NCBI GenBank assembly: GCA_965660325.1
Contig: CBFHZL010000020.1
Coordinates: forward strand, 1 to 27,622
Reading direction: 5' to 3'
From: Acidiluteibacter sp965660325
Lineage (GTDB): Bacteria; Bacteroidota; Bacteroidia; Flavobacteriales_E; Vicingaceae
Length of the DNA stretch: 27,622 nucleotides
Shown here: one piece after another, positions 15,267 to 23,314 of the stretch
How the letters are laid out: every line of letters begins with the position of its first letter
How positions within the stretch are numbered: the first letter of the stretch is position 1
Translations under genes and position numbers: made by a program
The notes under the pieces: model-generated
Databases searched by the model: none
What the model was told of the DNA's origin: nothing
The model's input: only the letters and a program-made list of their open reading frames with translations

Positions 15267-16505
15267 ATGCGAATCATATTTCTTCTATTATTTTTCTCAA
15301 TTGTAGATGTGACTGCTCAGTTGCAGTTCGACACCACACTGAGTGCTTCAGAAAGTATTAAGAAATACTTAACTACAAGCCATTCAGGGATTTTTATTGA
15401 ACACGTTTCATATACAGGTGCTAAAGAATCCTTTGCAGGCTTTGAAGACCCTAGTAAATATGCGGTAATCAACAACGGAATTGCCATTAGCACCGGAAAT
15501 GTATTTGATGCAATTGGACCTAATAATCAGAATAATTCCGGCATAAAAACATTTGGCCCTGCAGACACCGATCTGGAATTTTTAGGAAATGGAAAAAGCT
15601 ACGATGCTGCTGTTATCGTTATCGACTTTATACCAATTGGCGACACATTGTCGTTTTCCTACTTTTTTGCTTCAGAAGAATACCCAGAGTATGTAAATAA
15701 AGGTGTAAACGATGTATTTGCTTTTATCATCAAAAAAGAAGGAGAAATCAATGGTAAGAATTTAGCGGTATTTGAAAATGCTGCGGTTCCCATATCGGTG
15801 GACAACATCAATAGTCGTAAAAATAATCACCTGTATTTATCCAATTCTCCTTGGAGCTACAATAACGTAAAGCGATTTGAAAATAACAGAGCTGCAGGAG
15901 AACGGTCACTTCAGTATCAATTCGATGGGTTTACCAAACTATTGCGAGCAGAGACTCCGGTCATTCCAGGTGAGCGCTATCAACTAAAGATCGGCATCAC
16001 CGACATAGGTGACCCATACTACGATTCTGGCGTTTTTTTAAAGGCAGGCAGCTTTGCTACTCGGGGCAATAAACCTACAGGGGTAGACTTTCTAAAGTTG
16101 CTCACGGAAAACATCAAATGGCTGCTACCACCTACATTCGAGCAAAAAAGTCGAAACACTTATTCATTTAGTTTAAAAATCAATTACGATACCGATCAAT
16201 ATGCCCTGCGCAGCGATATGCGGCCAAGTTTAGATCAATTGATCAACTTAATGAGGTCTGACACTCGTATTCAACTGACGGTGATTGGTCATACAGACAA
16301 TCAGGCTACAGCCGATTATAATTTGACGCTTTCTAGAAACAGAGCAGAAACCATTTACAACTATTTAATAGCAAACGGAATTCATCCCGATAGGCTACAG
16401 TTCGATGGTAAAGGTCAATCAGAACCGTTATATGCAAATACTTCTGAGGCTTTTAAAAAAGAAAATCGCCGAGTAGAGTTTGAACTCCAGCTCGGCGATT
16501 ACTAA
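15267..16505 (+). CDS. Choice-of-anchor L domain fused to OmpA-like peptidoglycan-binding domain
   Basis: This exported 412-residue protein begins with a signal peptide ending at DVTAQ. Residues ~20-270 match the choice-of-anchor L domain, with AIGPNNQNNSG, the core FSYFFASEEYPEYVNKGVNDVFAF and the closing segment YQLKIGITDIGDPYYDSGVFL. Residues ~295-410 form an OmpA-like domain (LTVIGHTDNQATADYNLTLSRNRA, then IHPDRLQFDGKGQSEP and ENRRVEF) that binds peptidoglycan in the periplasm. Choice-of-anchor L proteins normally carry a secretion or gliding C-terminal signal. Here the anchor is replaced by OmpA, so the L domain would face the periplasm or be tethered to the wall. A hairpin that serves as terminator for the convergent gene lies in its last 14 codons. 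Confidence 0.87.
   Translation: MRIIFLLLFFSIVDVTAQLQFDTTLSASESIKKYLTTSHSGIFIEHVSYTGAKESFAGFEDPSKYAVINNGIAISTGNVFDAIGPNNQNNSGIKTFGPADTDLEFLGNGKSYDAAVIVIDFIPIGDTLSFSYFFASEEYPEYVNKGVNDVFAFIIKKEGEINGKNLAVFENAAVPISVDNINSRKNNHLYLSNSPWSYNNVKRFENNRAAGERSLQYQFDGFTKLLRAETPVIPGERYQLKIGITDIGDPYYDSGVFLKAGSFATRGNKPTGVDFLKLLTENIKWLLPPTFEQKSRNTYSFSLKINYDTDQYALRSDMRPSLDQLINLMRSDTRIQLTVIGHTDNQATADYNLTLSRNRAETIYNYLIANGIHPDRLQFDGKGQSEPLYANTSEAFKKENRRVEFELQLGDY
16454..16500 (-). terminator. Rho-independent terminator for the reductase gene, inside the convergent OmpA coding sequence
   Basis: On the minus strand the sequence is AATCGCCGAG, a 17-base loop holding a smaller GAGT/ACTC hairpin, CTCGGCGATT, then TTCTTTTTT. 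The 10-bp stem is perfect and the T-run follows at once. It begins 22 bp after the reductase stop codon at 16523. Read on the plus strand, the stem is followed by ACTAAAACC, so it would not terminate the OmpA transcript well. Confidence 0.8.
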
Positions 16506-16522
16506 AACCTATATTGTTATGA

Positions 16523-17578
16523 TTAAATATCGTCGTAGGAAATAATAACCCCACCTGAAGCAGGTCGTGAACAGCAGGTAAGAATAAAGCCTTCTTCGAT
16601 TTCTTCATCATCCAATGCAAAGCTTTCTCCCATGTCAATTTTCCCTTGTTTTACGAAGGCTTTACATGTAGTACACACTCCTGACTGACAAGAATATGGG
16701 GGATCAATTCCTTGACGATCTGCAGCCATTAAGATGGTCTCTCCGTCATTAAGTGTTACTTTAAACTCATCCCCGTCTAAAATAACCGTCACTTCATTCT
16801 CATTTCCTTCATAAACAGTGTCTTTTCCTTCGTCGACTGCTGAGCTTGTGAAGTATTCAATATTGATGTGGTCTTTAGAAACAGATGCCGATTTCAGCGC
16901 TTCTTCAGTTGATTGAATCATTCCCTCAGGACCACAGATGTAATAAATAGCAGCTGCACCTTGCTCAGCAACAGTCGCTGAAACAATACTGGAAGTAATA
17001 CGCGTATTGCTTTCGCCACCGTCTATAGTTCCTTGGCTTAAAATATGCTGAACTACAAGACGTCCTTCGTAATTATTTGCCAAAGCATTCAGCGCATCAT
17101 AAAATATTATTTCATTTGCCGTTCGGTTACCATAAACCAATTTCACGGTGCTTCTTGGCTCCTCTTCTAATACGGTTTTTAGTATCGACATAATTGGTGT
17201 AATTCCACTACCTGCAGCGAACAACACATATTTATTTGATTGAATCGCGTCTGTCTCCACGATAAAATTTCCTTCTGGAGGCATTACGTCCAATACATCA
17301 CCAGCTTTCACTTGGTCGTATAAATAATGCGACATTTTACCATTCGCTACTTTTTTTGAAGTTACTTGCAAGTGACCATCAACTGCAGGGGATGAAGACA
17401 GTGAGTACGATCGACGAACGGACTCTCCATTAATGGTTGCCATTATGGTCAAGTACTGACCTGCTTTATAATTAAACTCGGATGCTAAGTCGGTTGGAAT
17501 ATCAAATACGATGGATACCGCATCTGCTGTTTCTTTTATTACCTCTTTGACTGCTATCTGACGAAAATGTTTGCTCAT
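16523..17578 (-). CDS. PaaE-like FAD/NAD(P)H- and 2Fe-2S-dependent reductase
   Basis: This soluble electron-transfer flavoprotein has 351 residues in three domains. Residues ~1-105 form the FAD domain with RRSYSLSSSP. Residues ~110-235 form the NAD(P)H domain with AAGSGITPIMSIL and ICGPEGM. Residues ~260-351 form a plant-type ferredoxin domain whose cluster ligands are in YSCQSGVCTTCKA plus the later ILTCC. This order is that of the PaaE/PaaK subunit of phenylacetyl-CoA epoxygenase and of related stand-alone ferredoxin reductases common in Bacteroidota. No other paa genes are nearby, so a general reductase role is more likely. The protein is complete and ends with an intrinsic terminator. Its promoter is divergent from the gene at 17687. 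Confidence 0.9.
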   Translation of the reverse strand: MSKHFRQIAVKEVIKETADAVSIVFDIPTDLASEFNYKAGQYLTIMATINGESVRRSYSLSSSPAVDGHLQVTSKKVANGKMSHYLYDQVKAGDVLDVMPPEGNFIVETDAIQSNKYVLFAAGSGITPIMSILKTVLEEEPRSTVKLVYGNRTANEIIFYDALNALANNYEGRLVVQHILSQGTIDGGESNTRITSSIVSATVAEQGAAAIYYICGPEGMIQSTEEALKSASVSKDHINIEYFTSSAVDEGKDTVYEGNENEVTVILDGDEFKVTLNDGETILMAADRQGIDPPYSCQSGVCTTCKAFVKQGKIDMGESFALDDEEIEEGFILTCCSRPASGGVIISYDDI

Positions 17579-17598
17579 ATAATTCTATTTTTACCGTG

Positions 17599-17629
17599 TA
17601 AAGATACTATTTGAATTAACCGATATCAA
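17599..17629 (-). promoter_or_regulatory. Promoter of the PaaE-like reductase gene
   Basis: On the minus strand TTG (17629-17627) is followed after 20 bp by TATCTTTA (17606-17599), one base from TAnnTTTG. The spacing is within the normal range for Bacteroidota promoters. The ATG lies 20 bp further on. It is back to back with the promoter at 17639-17668. Confidence 0.55.
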
Positions 17630-17638
17630 TCACAAATG

Positions 17639-17668
17639 TTGGTAACCTCATAGACTTTTATAACTTTA
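17639..17668 (+). promoter_or_regulatory. Promoter of the outer-membrane gene at 17687
   Basis: TTG (17639-17641), a 19-bp spacer and TAACTTTA (17661-17668, one base from TAnnTTTG) form a good Bacteroidota promoter 18 bp before the ATG. A second -7-like TTTATTTG lies closer to the gene at 17673-17680. Confidence 0.55.
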
Positions 17669-17686
17669 ACGCTTTATTTGAACCAT

Positions 17687-18496
17687 ATGTACAAGCTCAT
17701 TACAGCATTATCGCTGATTATTACCGTTACTTCTAGTTTTTCTCAAGGATTATTAGATGGCTATATGAAGGGAAAAGGAAATACAGATGTAGCTCTTTCT
17801 GCTTCTTTTGAAAGTGGAAGCGACTTCTTTATAGCAGAGGGAACCACGACCCTATCAAGATCTATTTCTAGTGTTAATTTATTTGCTGCTTATGGAGTCA
17901 CTGATTGGCTGGATGTAGTGGCTTCATTGCCCTACATCTCTAATGATGGAAAAGAGTCAGGTTTACAAGATGCAAGTTTATTTCTTCGATTAAAGGTGGC
18001 AGAAATAAGTGTCAACGATGTAAAAGCCCGATTTATGCTGGGCGCAGGCTATCAATTACCGCTTACAGATTATGAAACTGAAAGTGCTTTCGCAATTGGA
18101 CAACAGGGAGAATCCAAAGAAATAAGGGGAATAGTACAACTTGAAAAAGGACATTATTTCATGATGTTAAAAGTTGGATACAGCTTCAGAAACAATCCCG
18201 TTACGGATGCCCTCCCGCTAGTTGCCAAGGTTGGAATCGCAAAGGAGAAATACTATGCAGACCTTTTTGTGGATTATTTAGAAGCCGATGGAGGAACCAA
18301 TTATATTCCGGGCACCCCGTTGAGCAGACAGCCTCCTTTTCAAGAACTCGGTGTGAGTTATTTAAGAATTGGTGGTAATTACTACAGACCGCTAGCTCCG
18401 GCTATTGGTGGTGTTGTTGGAGCTGCATACACACTAGATGGCCGGAATATTGGAAAAACGTTTCGTGTTTCAGCAGGAATTGTCGCTAAGTTTTAA
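17687..18496 (+). CDS. Outer membrane beta-barrel protein of the phenol-degradation MetA type
   Basis: The ATG at 17687 gives 269 residues; a TTG at 17678 is less likely. A signal peptide ends at TSSFSQG. The mature protein is a series of beta strands of 10-14 residues (ISSVNLFAAYGVTDWLDVVASLPYI, ASLFLRLKVAEI, VKARFMLGAGYQLPLTDY) ending in RVSAGIVAKF. The layout fits the transporter family annotated as MetA-pathway of phenol degradation (PF13557), which are probable outer-membrane channels; the family name does not imply phenol use here. It is single-gene, divergent from the PaaE-like reductase. A functional link with that reductase is possible only through the shared promoter region. Confidence 0.78.
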   Translation: MYKLITALSLIITVTSSFSQGLLDGYMKGKGNTDVALSASFESGSDFFIAEGTTTLSRSISSVNLFAAYGVTDWLDVVASLPYISNDGKESGLQDASLFLRLKVAEISVNDVKARFMLGAGYQLPLTDYETESAFAIGQQGESKEIRGIVQLEKGHYFMMLKVGYSFRNNPVTDALPLVAKVGIAKEKYYADLFVDYLEADGGTNYIPGTPLSRQPPFQELGVSYLRIGGNYYRPLAPAIGGVVGAAYTLDGRNIGKTFRVSAGIVAKF

Positions 18497-18593
18497 AGTT
18501 TATCCATGATGTATTTCAAAGAAATTTAGAAACCATCCTAAAAAGGACATCAAAAGGTACTACTGCACAAAGCACTAATTAACCACCTCAAAT

Positions 18594-18875
18594 TTAATCC
18601 AATACCTCTACTCCTTTCCAAAAAGCCACATGTCCTTCAATTTCTTTTGCGGCTTCCTTAGGGTTGGAATAATACCATGCAGCATCGGTATTTTCTTTGC
18701 CCGCTACCACCAATGAATAATAGTTCGCTTTCCCTTTCCAAGGGCAAGAACTCGTAGTCTCTGATGGTATGATATAAGAAGGGTCTACGCTTTCCGGAGG
18801 AAAATAGGCATTTCCCTCCACGGTAACGATTTGATCACTTTCAGCGATTACTTGTCCATTCCAAATTGCTTTCAT
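18594..18875 (-). CDS. DUF427 domain protein
   Basis: This small soluble protein of 93 residues is entirely a DUF427 domain. The start is at MKAIWNGQVIAESDQ, the family core is YFPPESVDPSYIIPSETTSSCPWKGKANYYSLVVAG, and the end is AAWYYSNPKEAAKEIEGHVAFWKGVEV. The CPWKG motif and conserved aromatic residues are intact. The function of the family is unknown. It is the last gene of the egtB-egtD operon, 6 bp after egtD. That close packing suggests it is made with the ergothioneine enzymes, though DUF427 genes also occur elsewhere. Confidence 0.92.
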   Translation of the reverse strand: MKAIWNGQVIAESDQIVTVEGNAYFPPESVDPSYIIPSETTSSCPWKGKANYYSLVVAGKENTDAAWYYSNPKEAAKEIEGHVAFWKGVEVLD

Positions 18876-18881
18876 ACGTGT

Positions 18882-19871
18882 CTATTTTTTAATTTTCCAT
18901 AGTGTATCGGTGAAGTAGTGTTTGCAGTCATAGTAATGCTTAACAACTTCAAAACCTATTTCTAAAGCTAATTTTTCTAGCTCCTTGATGCTATATTTCT
19001 GAGAAATCTCCATATAAATGGGCTCGCCTTCATCAAAATAAAATTGTTTATCCAACTCACCAACAGTTACCGTTTGATCGCGTTTACTAATTAAGTAACT
19101 CTTTGTAGCTCCGCTTACCGGGTCATAAATCGGAAAGTGCTCGAAGTTGAAAATATCAAAATCCGCTCCTAACTCTTCATTCATGCGGTTAAGCAAATTA
19201 AAGTTGAATGCCTTCGTAATACCATGTGGATCGTTATAGGCGGCCAAAATCACATTTGGGTCCTTTTTTAGATCTACTCCCATCAGCAGTAAATCATCTT
19301 CGTTAAGCCGTTCTGCAACCTGAGTAAGAAAATTCTTGGCTGAGTCAGGTGTAAAGTTTCCAATGTTTGAGCCTAAAAATAAAACTACTTTACGCTGATT
19401 ATTTGATTGCAAATCTTCCAGCGCTTCAAAGTAATCTTTTGCAATCGGATTTACCTTCAACTCCGGCATATCAGCAGCTAAGCTAACGGTCAACTGCTCC
19501 AATACATTTTCAGAGATATCGATTGGAACATATTCAAAATCTGCTTCCATTTCTAATAAAAAGCGCAACAACACCTTTGTTTTGTAGCCATCTCCTGCGC
19601 CAAACTCAATCAGTTGAAACGTGCCTTCTTGGTATTTAATGGCTTCTGCAATTTTTTCCTTTTGCAGTGAAAAAATCTCAAATTCGGCACTCGTGAGGTA
19701 GTACTCATCCAGCTTCATGATGGATTGAAATAATTCATCTCCTCGTTTATCATAAAAATACTTTGAGCTCAATCGTTTTGGCGATTGTGATAAGCTCTCA
19801 TCCACATCTGCTGCGAATGTTTTTAAATGTTCTTCTGTTAGTTTTTCGACTTCCTGTTGGTCGGGTTCCAT
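18882..19871 (-). CDS. egtD: L-histidine N-alpha-methyltransferase EgtD
   Basis: EgtD catalyses the first step of ergothioneine synthesis, three methylations of the histidine alpha-amino group by SAM to give hercynine. It is cytoplasmic. The 329-residue protein has the usual size and marks: SKYFYDKRGDELFQSIMKLDEYYLT at the N-terminus, the SAM loop LIEFGAGDGYKTKVLLRFL, YVPIDIS at strand 2, VVLFLGSNIGNF at strand 4, and the terminal YSIKELEKLALEIGFEV. It follows egtB by 27 bp and precedes DUF427 by 6 bp. Confidence 0.96.
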   Translation of the reverse strand: MEPDQQEVEKLTEEHLKTFAADVDESLSQSPKRLSSKYFYDKRGDELFQSIMKLDEYYLTSAEFEIFSLQKEKIAEAIKYQEGTFQLIEFGAGDGYKTKVLLRFLLEMEADFEYVPIDISENVLEQLTVSLAADMPELKVNPIAKDYFEALEDLQSNNQRKVVLFLGSNIGNFTPDSAKNFLTQVAERLNEDDLLLMGVDLKKDPNVILAAYNDPHGITKAFNFNLLNRMNEELGADFDIFNFEHFPIYDPVSGATKSYLISKRDQTVTVGELDKQFYFDEGEPIYMEISQKYSIKELEKLALEIGFEVVKHYYDCKHYFTDTLWKIKK

Positions 19872-19898
19872 ATATTATTTTAATTGGTTGTATATTAA

Positions 19899-21143
19899 TT
19901 ACAGTGACTTTGCTAGTCGAAAGCCGCTGAACATCCACCTTAAGTGGGGATGAAAGAAATTGCGATAAGTAATTCTAAAATGATTTTTTGGTGTGGCGAT
20001 AGAGCCTCCACGAAGCACCTGCTGATTCGACATAAATTTTCCATTGTATTCTCCCAATGCTCCCATCGGGGCTTTATAATTGGGGTAAGGTCGATAGGCA
20101 CTTCCAGTCCACTCCCATAAGCTACCAAAGTAATGACTACCGGCTTCTTGTTGCACTGACAGTTGTAAATTACTTCCTTCTGAAAAAGTATTGGCAGCAA
20201 TTTGACCAAATTTTCGAGCAGCGACTTCCCACTCAAACTCCGTCGGTAATCGGTAGCCTTTCCAACGTGCGAAAGCATCGGCTTCAAAAAAGCTGATGTG
20301 CGTTACCGGCTCATCCCATATGATAGGCTTTAAACCATCGAGTGCATAAGTATGCCACTCCCCTTCTATAAAATGCCAATACTCGGGGGATTTAATCCCG
20401 TGGGTATTCACCCAATCCCAGCCTTCCGAAAGCCAATATTCAAAAGATTGATAGCCTCTATCAGCGATAAAATCCAAATACTCTTTATTGGTGACTAATC
20501 GGTTAGAAATCTCAAAAGGGTTAATGTAAACTTGGTGAATTCCTTTTTCATTGTCAAAATGAAAACCATCTCCATCAAACCCGATTGTATGGACACCCGC
20601 TTCTATCGATTTGAATAGCAATGGTGCAGAAGTGGACGTTGATTTATTAGTCGTATTAGAGAAATATGGGGGGAAAAGTGGATTATTTCCCAAGATATAT
20701 TTTATGTCGTACACCAATAATTCTTGGTGCTGCTGCTCATGATTTAACCCCATTTCAAGTGTAAAGCATACCTCATCGGTGAGGAGCTCTTTTCGCTCTA
20801 GCAAGGCGAGCATATGTTTGTTGACATAGGCTCGGTAAGTATACACTTCTTTTGTTGTGGGTCTGCTTAAGTTTCCACGATCCGTTCGCAATACTCTTTT
20901 GCCTACACTCTCATAATAACTGTTGAATACATAATTGAATTCCGGATGAAAGGGCGAATAATCGATTAAATAAGGAATCAGCAAAAACTGCTCAAAAAAC
21001 CAAGTGGTGTGCCCAAGATGCCACTTTGGAGGACTAACATCCTCCATCGGCTGGACGACATAATCCTCCGTTTCAAGCGGGTTACAAATTTCTTCTGTTT
21101 TAGAGCGTATCTGTGAAAATTGCTCACTATAATCGTTCAGCAT
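19899..21143 (-). CDS. egtB: Ergothioneine sulfoxide synthase EgtB
   Basis: EgtB is a non-heme iron enzyme that uses O2 to join hercynine to a thiol as the sulfoxide. It has 414 residues: an N-terminal DinB-like four-helix part (~1-160) and a formylglycine-enzyme-type C-terminal part (~175-414, with GSLWEWTGSAYRPYP and VLRGGSIATP). Iron ligands are expected at His45 (HLGHTTW) and at His134/His138 in LNHEQQHQEL. Near the C-terminus the sequence is YRNFFHPHLRWMFSGFRLA. It lacks the Asp/Arg pair that mycobacterial EgtB uses to hold gamma-glutamylcysteine, and a Tyr-Tyr pair sits at 75-76 (NSYYESVG). Both point to the cysteine-using branch typified by Chloracidobacterium EgtB, an inference by eye. 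First gene of its operon. Confidence 0.95.
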   Translation of the reverse strand: MLNDYSEQFSQIRSKTEEICNPLETEDYVVQPMEDVSPPKWHLGHTTWFFEQFLLIPYLIDYSPFHPEFNYVFNSYYESVGKRVLRTDRGNLSRPTTKEVYTYRAYVNKHMLALLERKELLTDEVCFTLEMGLNHEQQHQELLVYDIKYILGNNPLFPPYFSNTTNKSTSTSAPLLFKSIEAGVHTIGFDGDGFHFDNEKGIHQVYINPFEISNRLVTNKEYLDFIADRGYQSFEYWLSEGWDWVNTHGIKSPEYWHFIEGEWHTYALDGLKPIIWDEPVTHISFFEADAFARWKGYRLPTEFEWEVAARKFGQIAANTFSEGSNLQLSVQQEAGSHYFGSLWEWTGSAYRPYPNYKAPMGALGEYNGKFMSNQQVLRGGSIATPKNHFRITYRNFFHPHLRWMFSGFRLAKSL

Positions 21144-21322
21144 TTTTAACTTAAACTAACCTTTTTGGAATTTCTATTTACGGTTTTTTCTACCATGTTT
21201 CAGTATCCCGATAAATTAACCATTCTTTCAGGAAATAAAAAGTATTCGGCAATCGAATATAAATCTAGAAAAAACAACTAATTTAGAATACTCATAAAAC
21301 GGAATTCAAAAATAGCACCGCC

Positions 21323-21526
21323 ATGAAAGTAAACGTTGGAAAATTAGACCGAGTAATACGTATTTTATTAGCAGCTGTAATTTCTACTCTCTACATAACA
21401 GGAGTTATATCAGGGACACTGGCCATAATAGTTTTATTTGTGGGAGGAATTCTTCTTTTAACTGGATTAGTCAATTTCTGTCCACTTTATGCCTTGCTCG
21501 GGATCAACTCTTGCCCAAAAAAGTAA
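21323..21526 (+). CDS. DUF2892 (YgaP-type) small membrane protein
   Basis: This 67-residue inner-membrane protein has the DUF2892 pattern. It opens with a short amphipathic start NVGKLDRVIRILLAAV, has two hydrophobic segments (about 12-29 and 33-49), and closes with the typical end TGLVNFCPLYALLGINSCPKK. That end carries two cysteines in the positions common to the family. Such proteins occur alone or fused to rhodanese domains; no rhodanese gene is adjacent here. The gene ends 1 bp before the stop of the convergent ABC exporter gene. A weak TAATTTAG box at 21279-21286 may be its promoter. Confidence 0.88.
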   Translation: MKVNVGKLDRVIRILLAAVISTLYITGVISGTLAIIVLFVGGILLLTGLVNFCPLYALLGINSCPKK

Positions 21527-21527
21527 A

Positions 21528-23300
21528 CTAGTTTGCAGGTATTGCAGCTTCCTTAAATTGCAACTCAAATAGCTTTCGGTAATGGCCATCTTGGGCAATT
21601 AATTCCTGATGGCTGCCTTGTTCGATGATTCGGCCTTTTTCCAGCACGATAATTTTATCTGCTTTTTGAATGGTTGACAATCGGTGTGCAATAACGATTG
21701 AAGTTCTCCCGGCTGTGAGTACATCTGTCGCCTTTTGAATTAATAGTTCTGACTCGGTATCAATAGAAGAAGTAGCCTCATCAAGAATCAAAATTTTAGG
21801 CCGGTGAACATACGCTCGAATAAATGAAATCAATTGGCGCTGACCAACTGATAGCATACCACCTCTTTCTTTTACGTCGTAATGATATCCCCCAGGCAAT
21901 TTAGCAATAAAGTCGTGTGCACCTACGATTTTTGCAGCCTCTACTACCTCGTCCATCGGAATGTCGGAATTGTTTAGGGTAATGTTATTGTAGATGGTAT
22001 CCGAGAAAAGAAAAACATCTTGCAGCACCACAGACATACTTTGGCGCAATCCATCTAAATCATAGGATTGAATATCTTTTCCATCGATTAAAATTTCCCC
22101 TTTTTGAAATTCATAAAATCGACCCAATAAATTTATCGTAGATGTTTTACCAGAACCGGTAGCGCCTACAAAAGCAACCGTTTCTCCTTCCTTCACTGAA
22201 AAGGAAACGTCCTTCAACACATAGTCCTCATCGATGTAGGCAAATGACACATTCTTAAAATCAATATTTCCATGAATATTTGCAGCAGACAATTGCCCTT
22301 CATTTTGAATACTTGATTCTGTATCCAGAACTTTAAATACACGCTCAGAGCTCACCATTCCCATTTGCAGGGTATTGAATCGGTCAGCCAACTGACGTAT
22401 AGGACGATAAAGCATATAGATATATAATATAAACTGAAACAATACCCCAAGAGTTACCGTGCTACCTTCCTTAGCTACTTCTCCTGTTCCCCACCATACC
22501 AATAAGGCCAATGAGCCCGCAGACAACATGTCTACAATTGGAAAAAATATACTGTATGCCCAGACCGTGCGAATGTGCGCATTTCTATGCTTTTTATTAA
22601 TCTTCTCAAATCGAGACATCTCTAGGTTCTCTCGATTGAAAATTTGGATAATTTTCATTCCGGTTACGTGCTCTTGAACAAAAGCATTTAGCACAGAAAC
22701 CTGTGTCCTAACTTCTTGGAATGCCGTTTTGATCACCCGCTTAAATACAGAGGTAGAAGCGATAAGTATCGGAATGGGCACCAAACAAATCAATGTTAGT
22801 TTCCAGTCGGCGTAAAGCATCACCCCGATCACCACTACTAGTTTTAAAATATCACCAATAATCTCTAATAAGCCCTGCGAGAAGACATCGGCAATGGTTT
22901 CAATATCAGAAACCACACGAGTAACTAATGTACCTAGAGCGGTATTGTCAAAATATTTTAATCGAAACTTCAGTACTTTTTTATACAACTGGGTTCGTAA
23001 ATCTTTGATCACCGTTTGCCCAAGCCACGAAGTCAGATACGATTGGAAAAACTGAACGATTGCCTCACCGATGAGCACAGCAATTAAAAGCATGGTCATG
23101 TTCCACAGCCCTTCCATGTCTCCATTCATCAATTCATTATCAATGATTCGCTGAATCAGCATGGGTCGAATTGGTGCTGCAAATGCCACAACAATGGTAA
23201 GGAAAGCCGTTAGGTAAAATGTACCTTTATAGGGCTTTACAAAACCTAATACACGTTTTAATATAGGTAAATCAAGGGCTTTTCCGGAAACTCCACTCAT
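21528..23300 (-). CDS. ABC exporter, half transporter with fused membrane and ATPase domains (MsbA/MdlB-like)
   Basis: This 590-residue type I ABC exporter half acts as a dimer in the inner membrane. Residues ~20-320 hold six membrane helices, including ILYIYMLYRPIRQLADRFN before the linker. The ATPase domain (~350-585) has Walker A GATGSGKTST, the Q-loop VLQDVFLF, the signature LSVGQRQL (Val for the usual Gly), Walker B ILILDEATSSID and the switch histidine in IAHRLST. The substrate (lipid, peptide or drug) is not predictable. It lies 14 bp after truA and is probably cotranscribed. Its stop is 1 bp from that of the convergent DUF2892 gene. Confidence 0.94.
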   Translation of the reverse strand: MSGVSGKALDLPILKRVLGFVKPYKGTFYLTAFLTIVVAFAAPIRPMLIQRIIDNELMNGDMEGLWNMTMLLIAVLIGEAIVQFFQSYLTSWLGQTVIKDLRTQLYKKVLKFRLKYFDNTALGTLVTRVVSDIETIADVFSQGLLEIIGDILKLVVVIGVMLYADWKLTLICLVPIPILIASTSVFKRVIKTAFQEVRTQVSVLNAFVQEHVTGMKIIQIFNRENLEMSRFEKINKKHRNAHIRTVWAYSIFFPIVDMLSAGSLALLVWWGTGEVAKEGSTVTLGVLFQFILYIYMLYRPIRQLADRFNTLQMGMVSSERVFKVLDTESSIQNEGQLSAANIHGNIDFKNVSFAYIDEDYVLKDVSFSVKEGETVAFVGATGSGKTSTINLLGRFYEFQKGEILIDGKDIQSYDLDGLRQSMSVVLQDVFLFSDTIYNNITLNNSDIPMDEVVEAAKIVGAHDFIAKLPGGYHYDVKERGGMLSVGQRQLISFIRAYVHRPKILILDEATSSIDTESELLIQKATDVLTAGRTSIVIAHRLSTIQKADKIIVLEKGRIIEQGSHQELIAQDGHYRKLFELQFKEAAIPAN

Positions 23301-23314
23301 GGGGCCAAAGTTAT

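Noticed and set aside
19940..20287. 115-codon minus-strand frame within egtB
   Set aside because: It overlaps egtB in another frame on the same strand; egtB has intact iron-binding and core motifs across this interval.
21144..21322. Gap between egtB and the DUF2892 gene searched for a small RNA or gene
   Set aside because: It is AT-rich with only weak -7-like sequences on both strands; no hairpin, repeat or credible short gene was seen.
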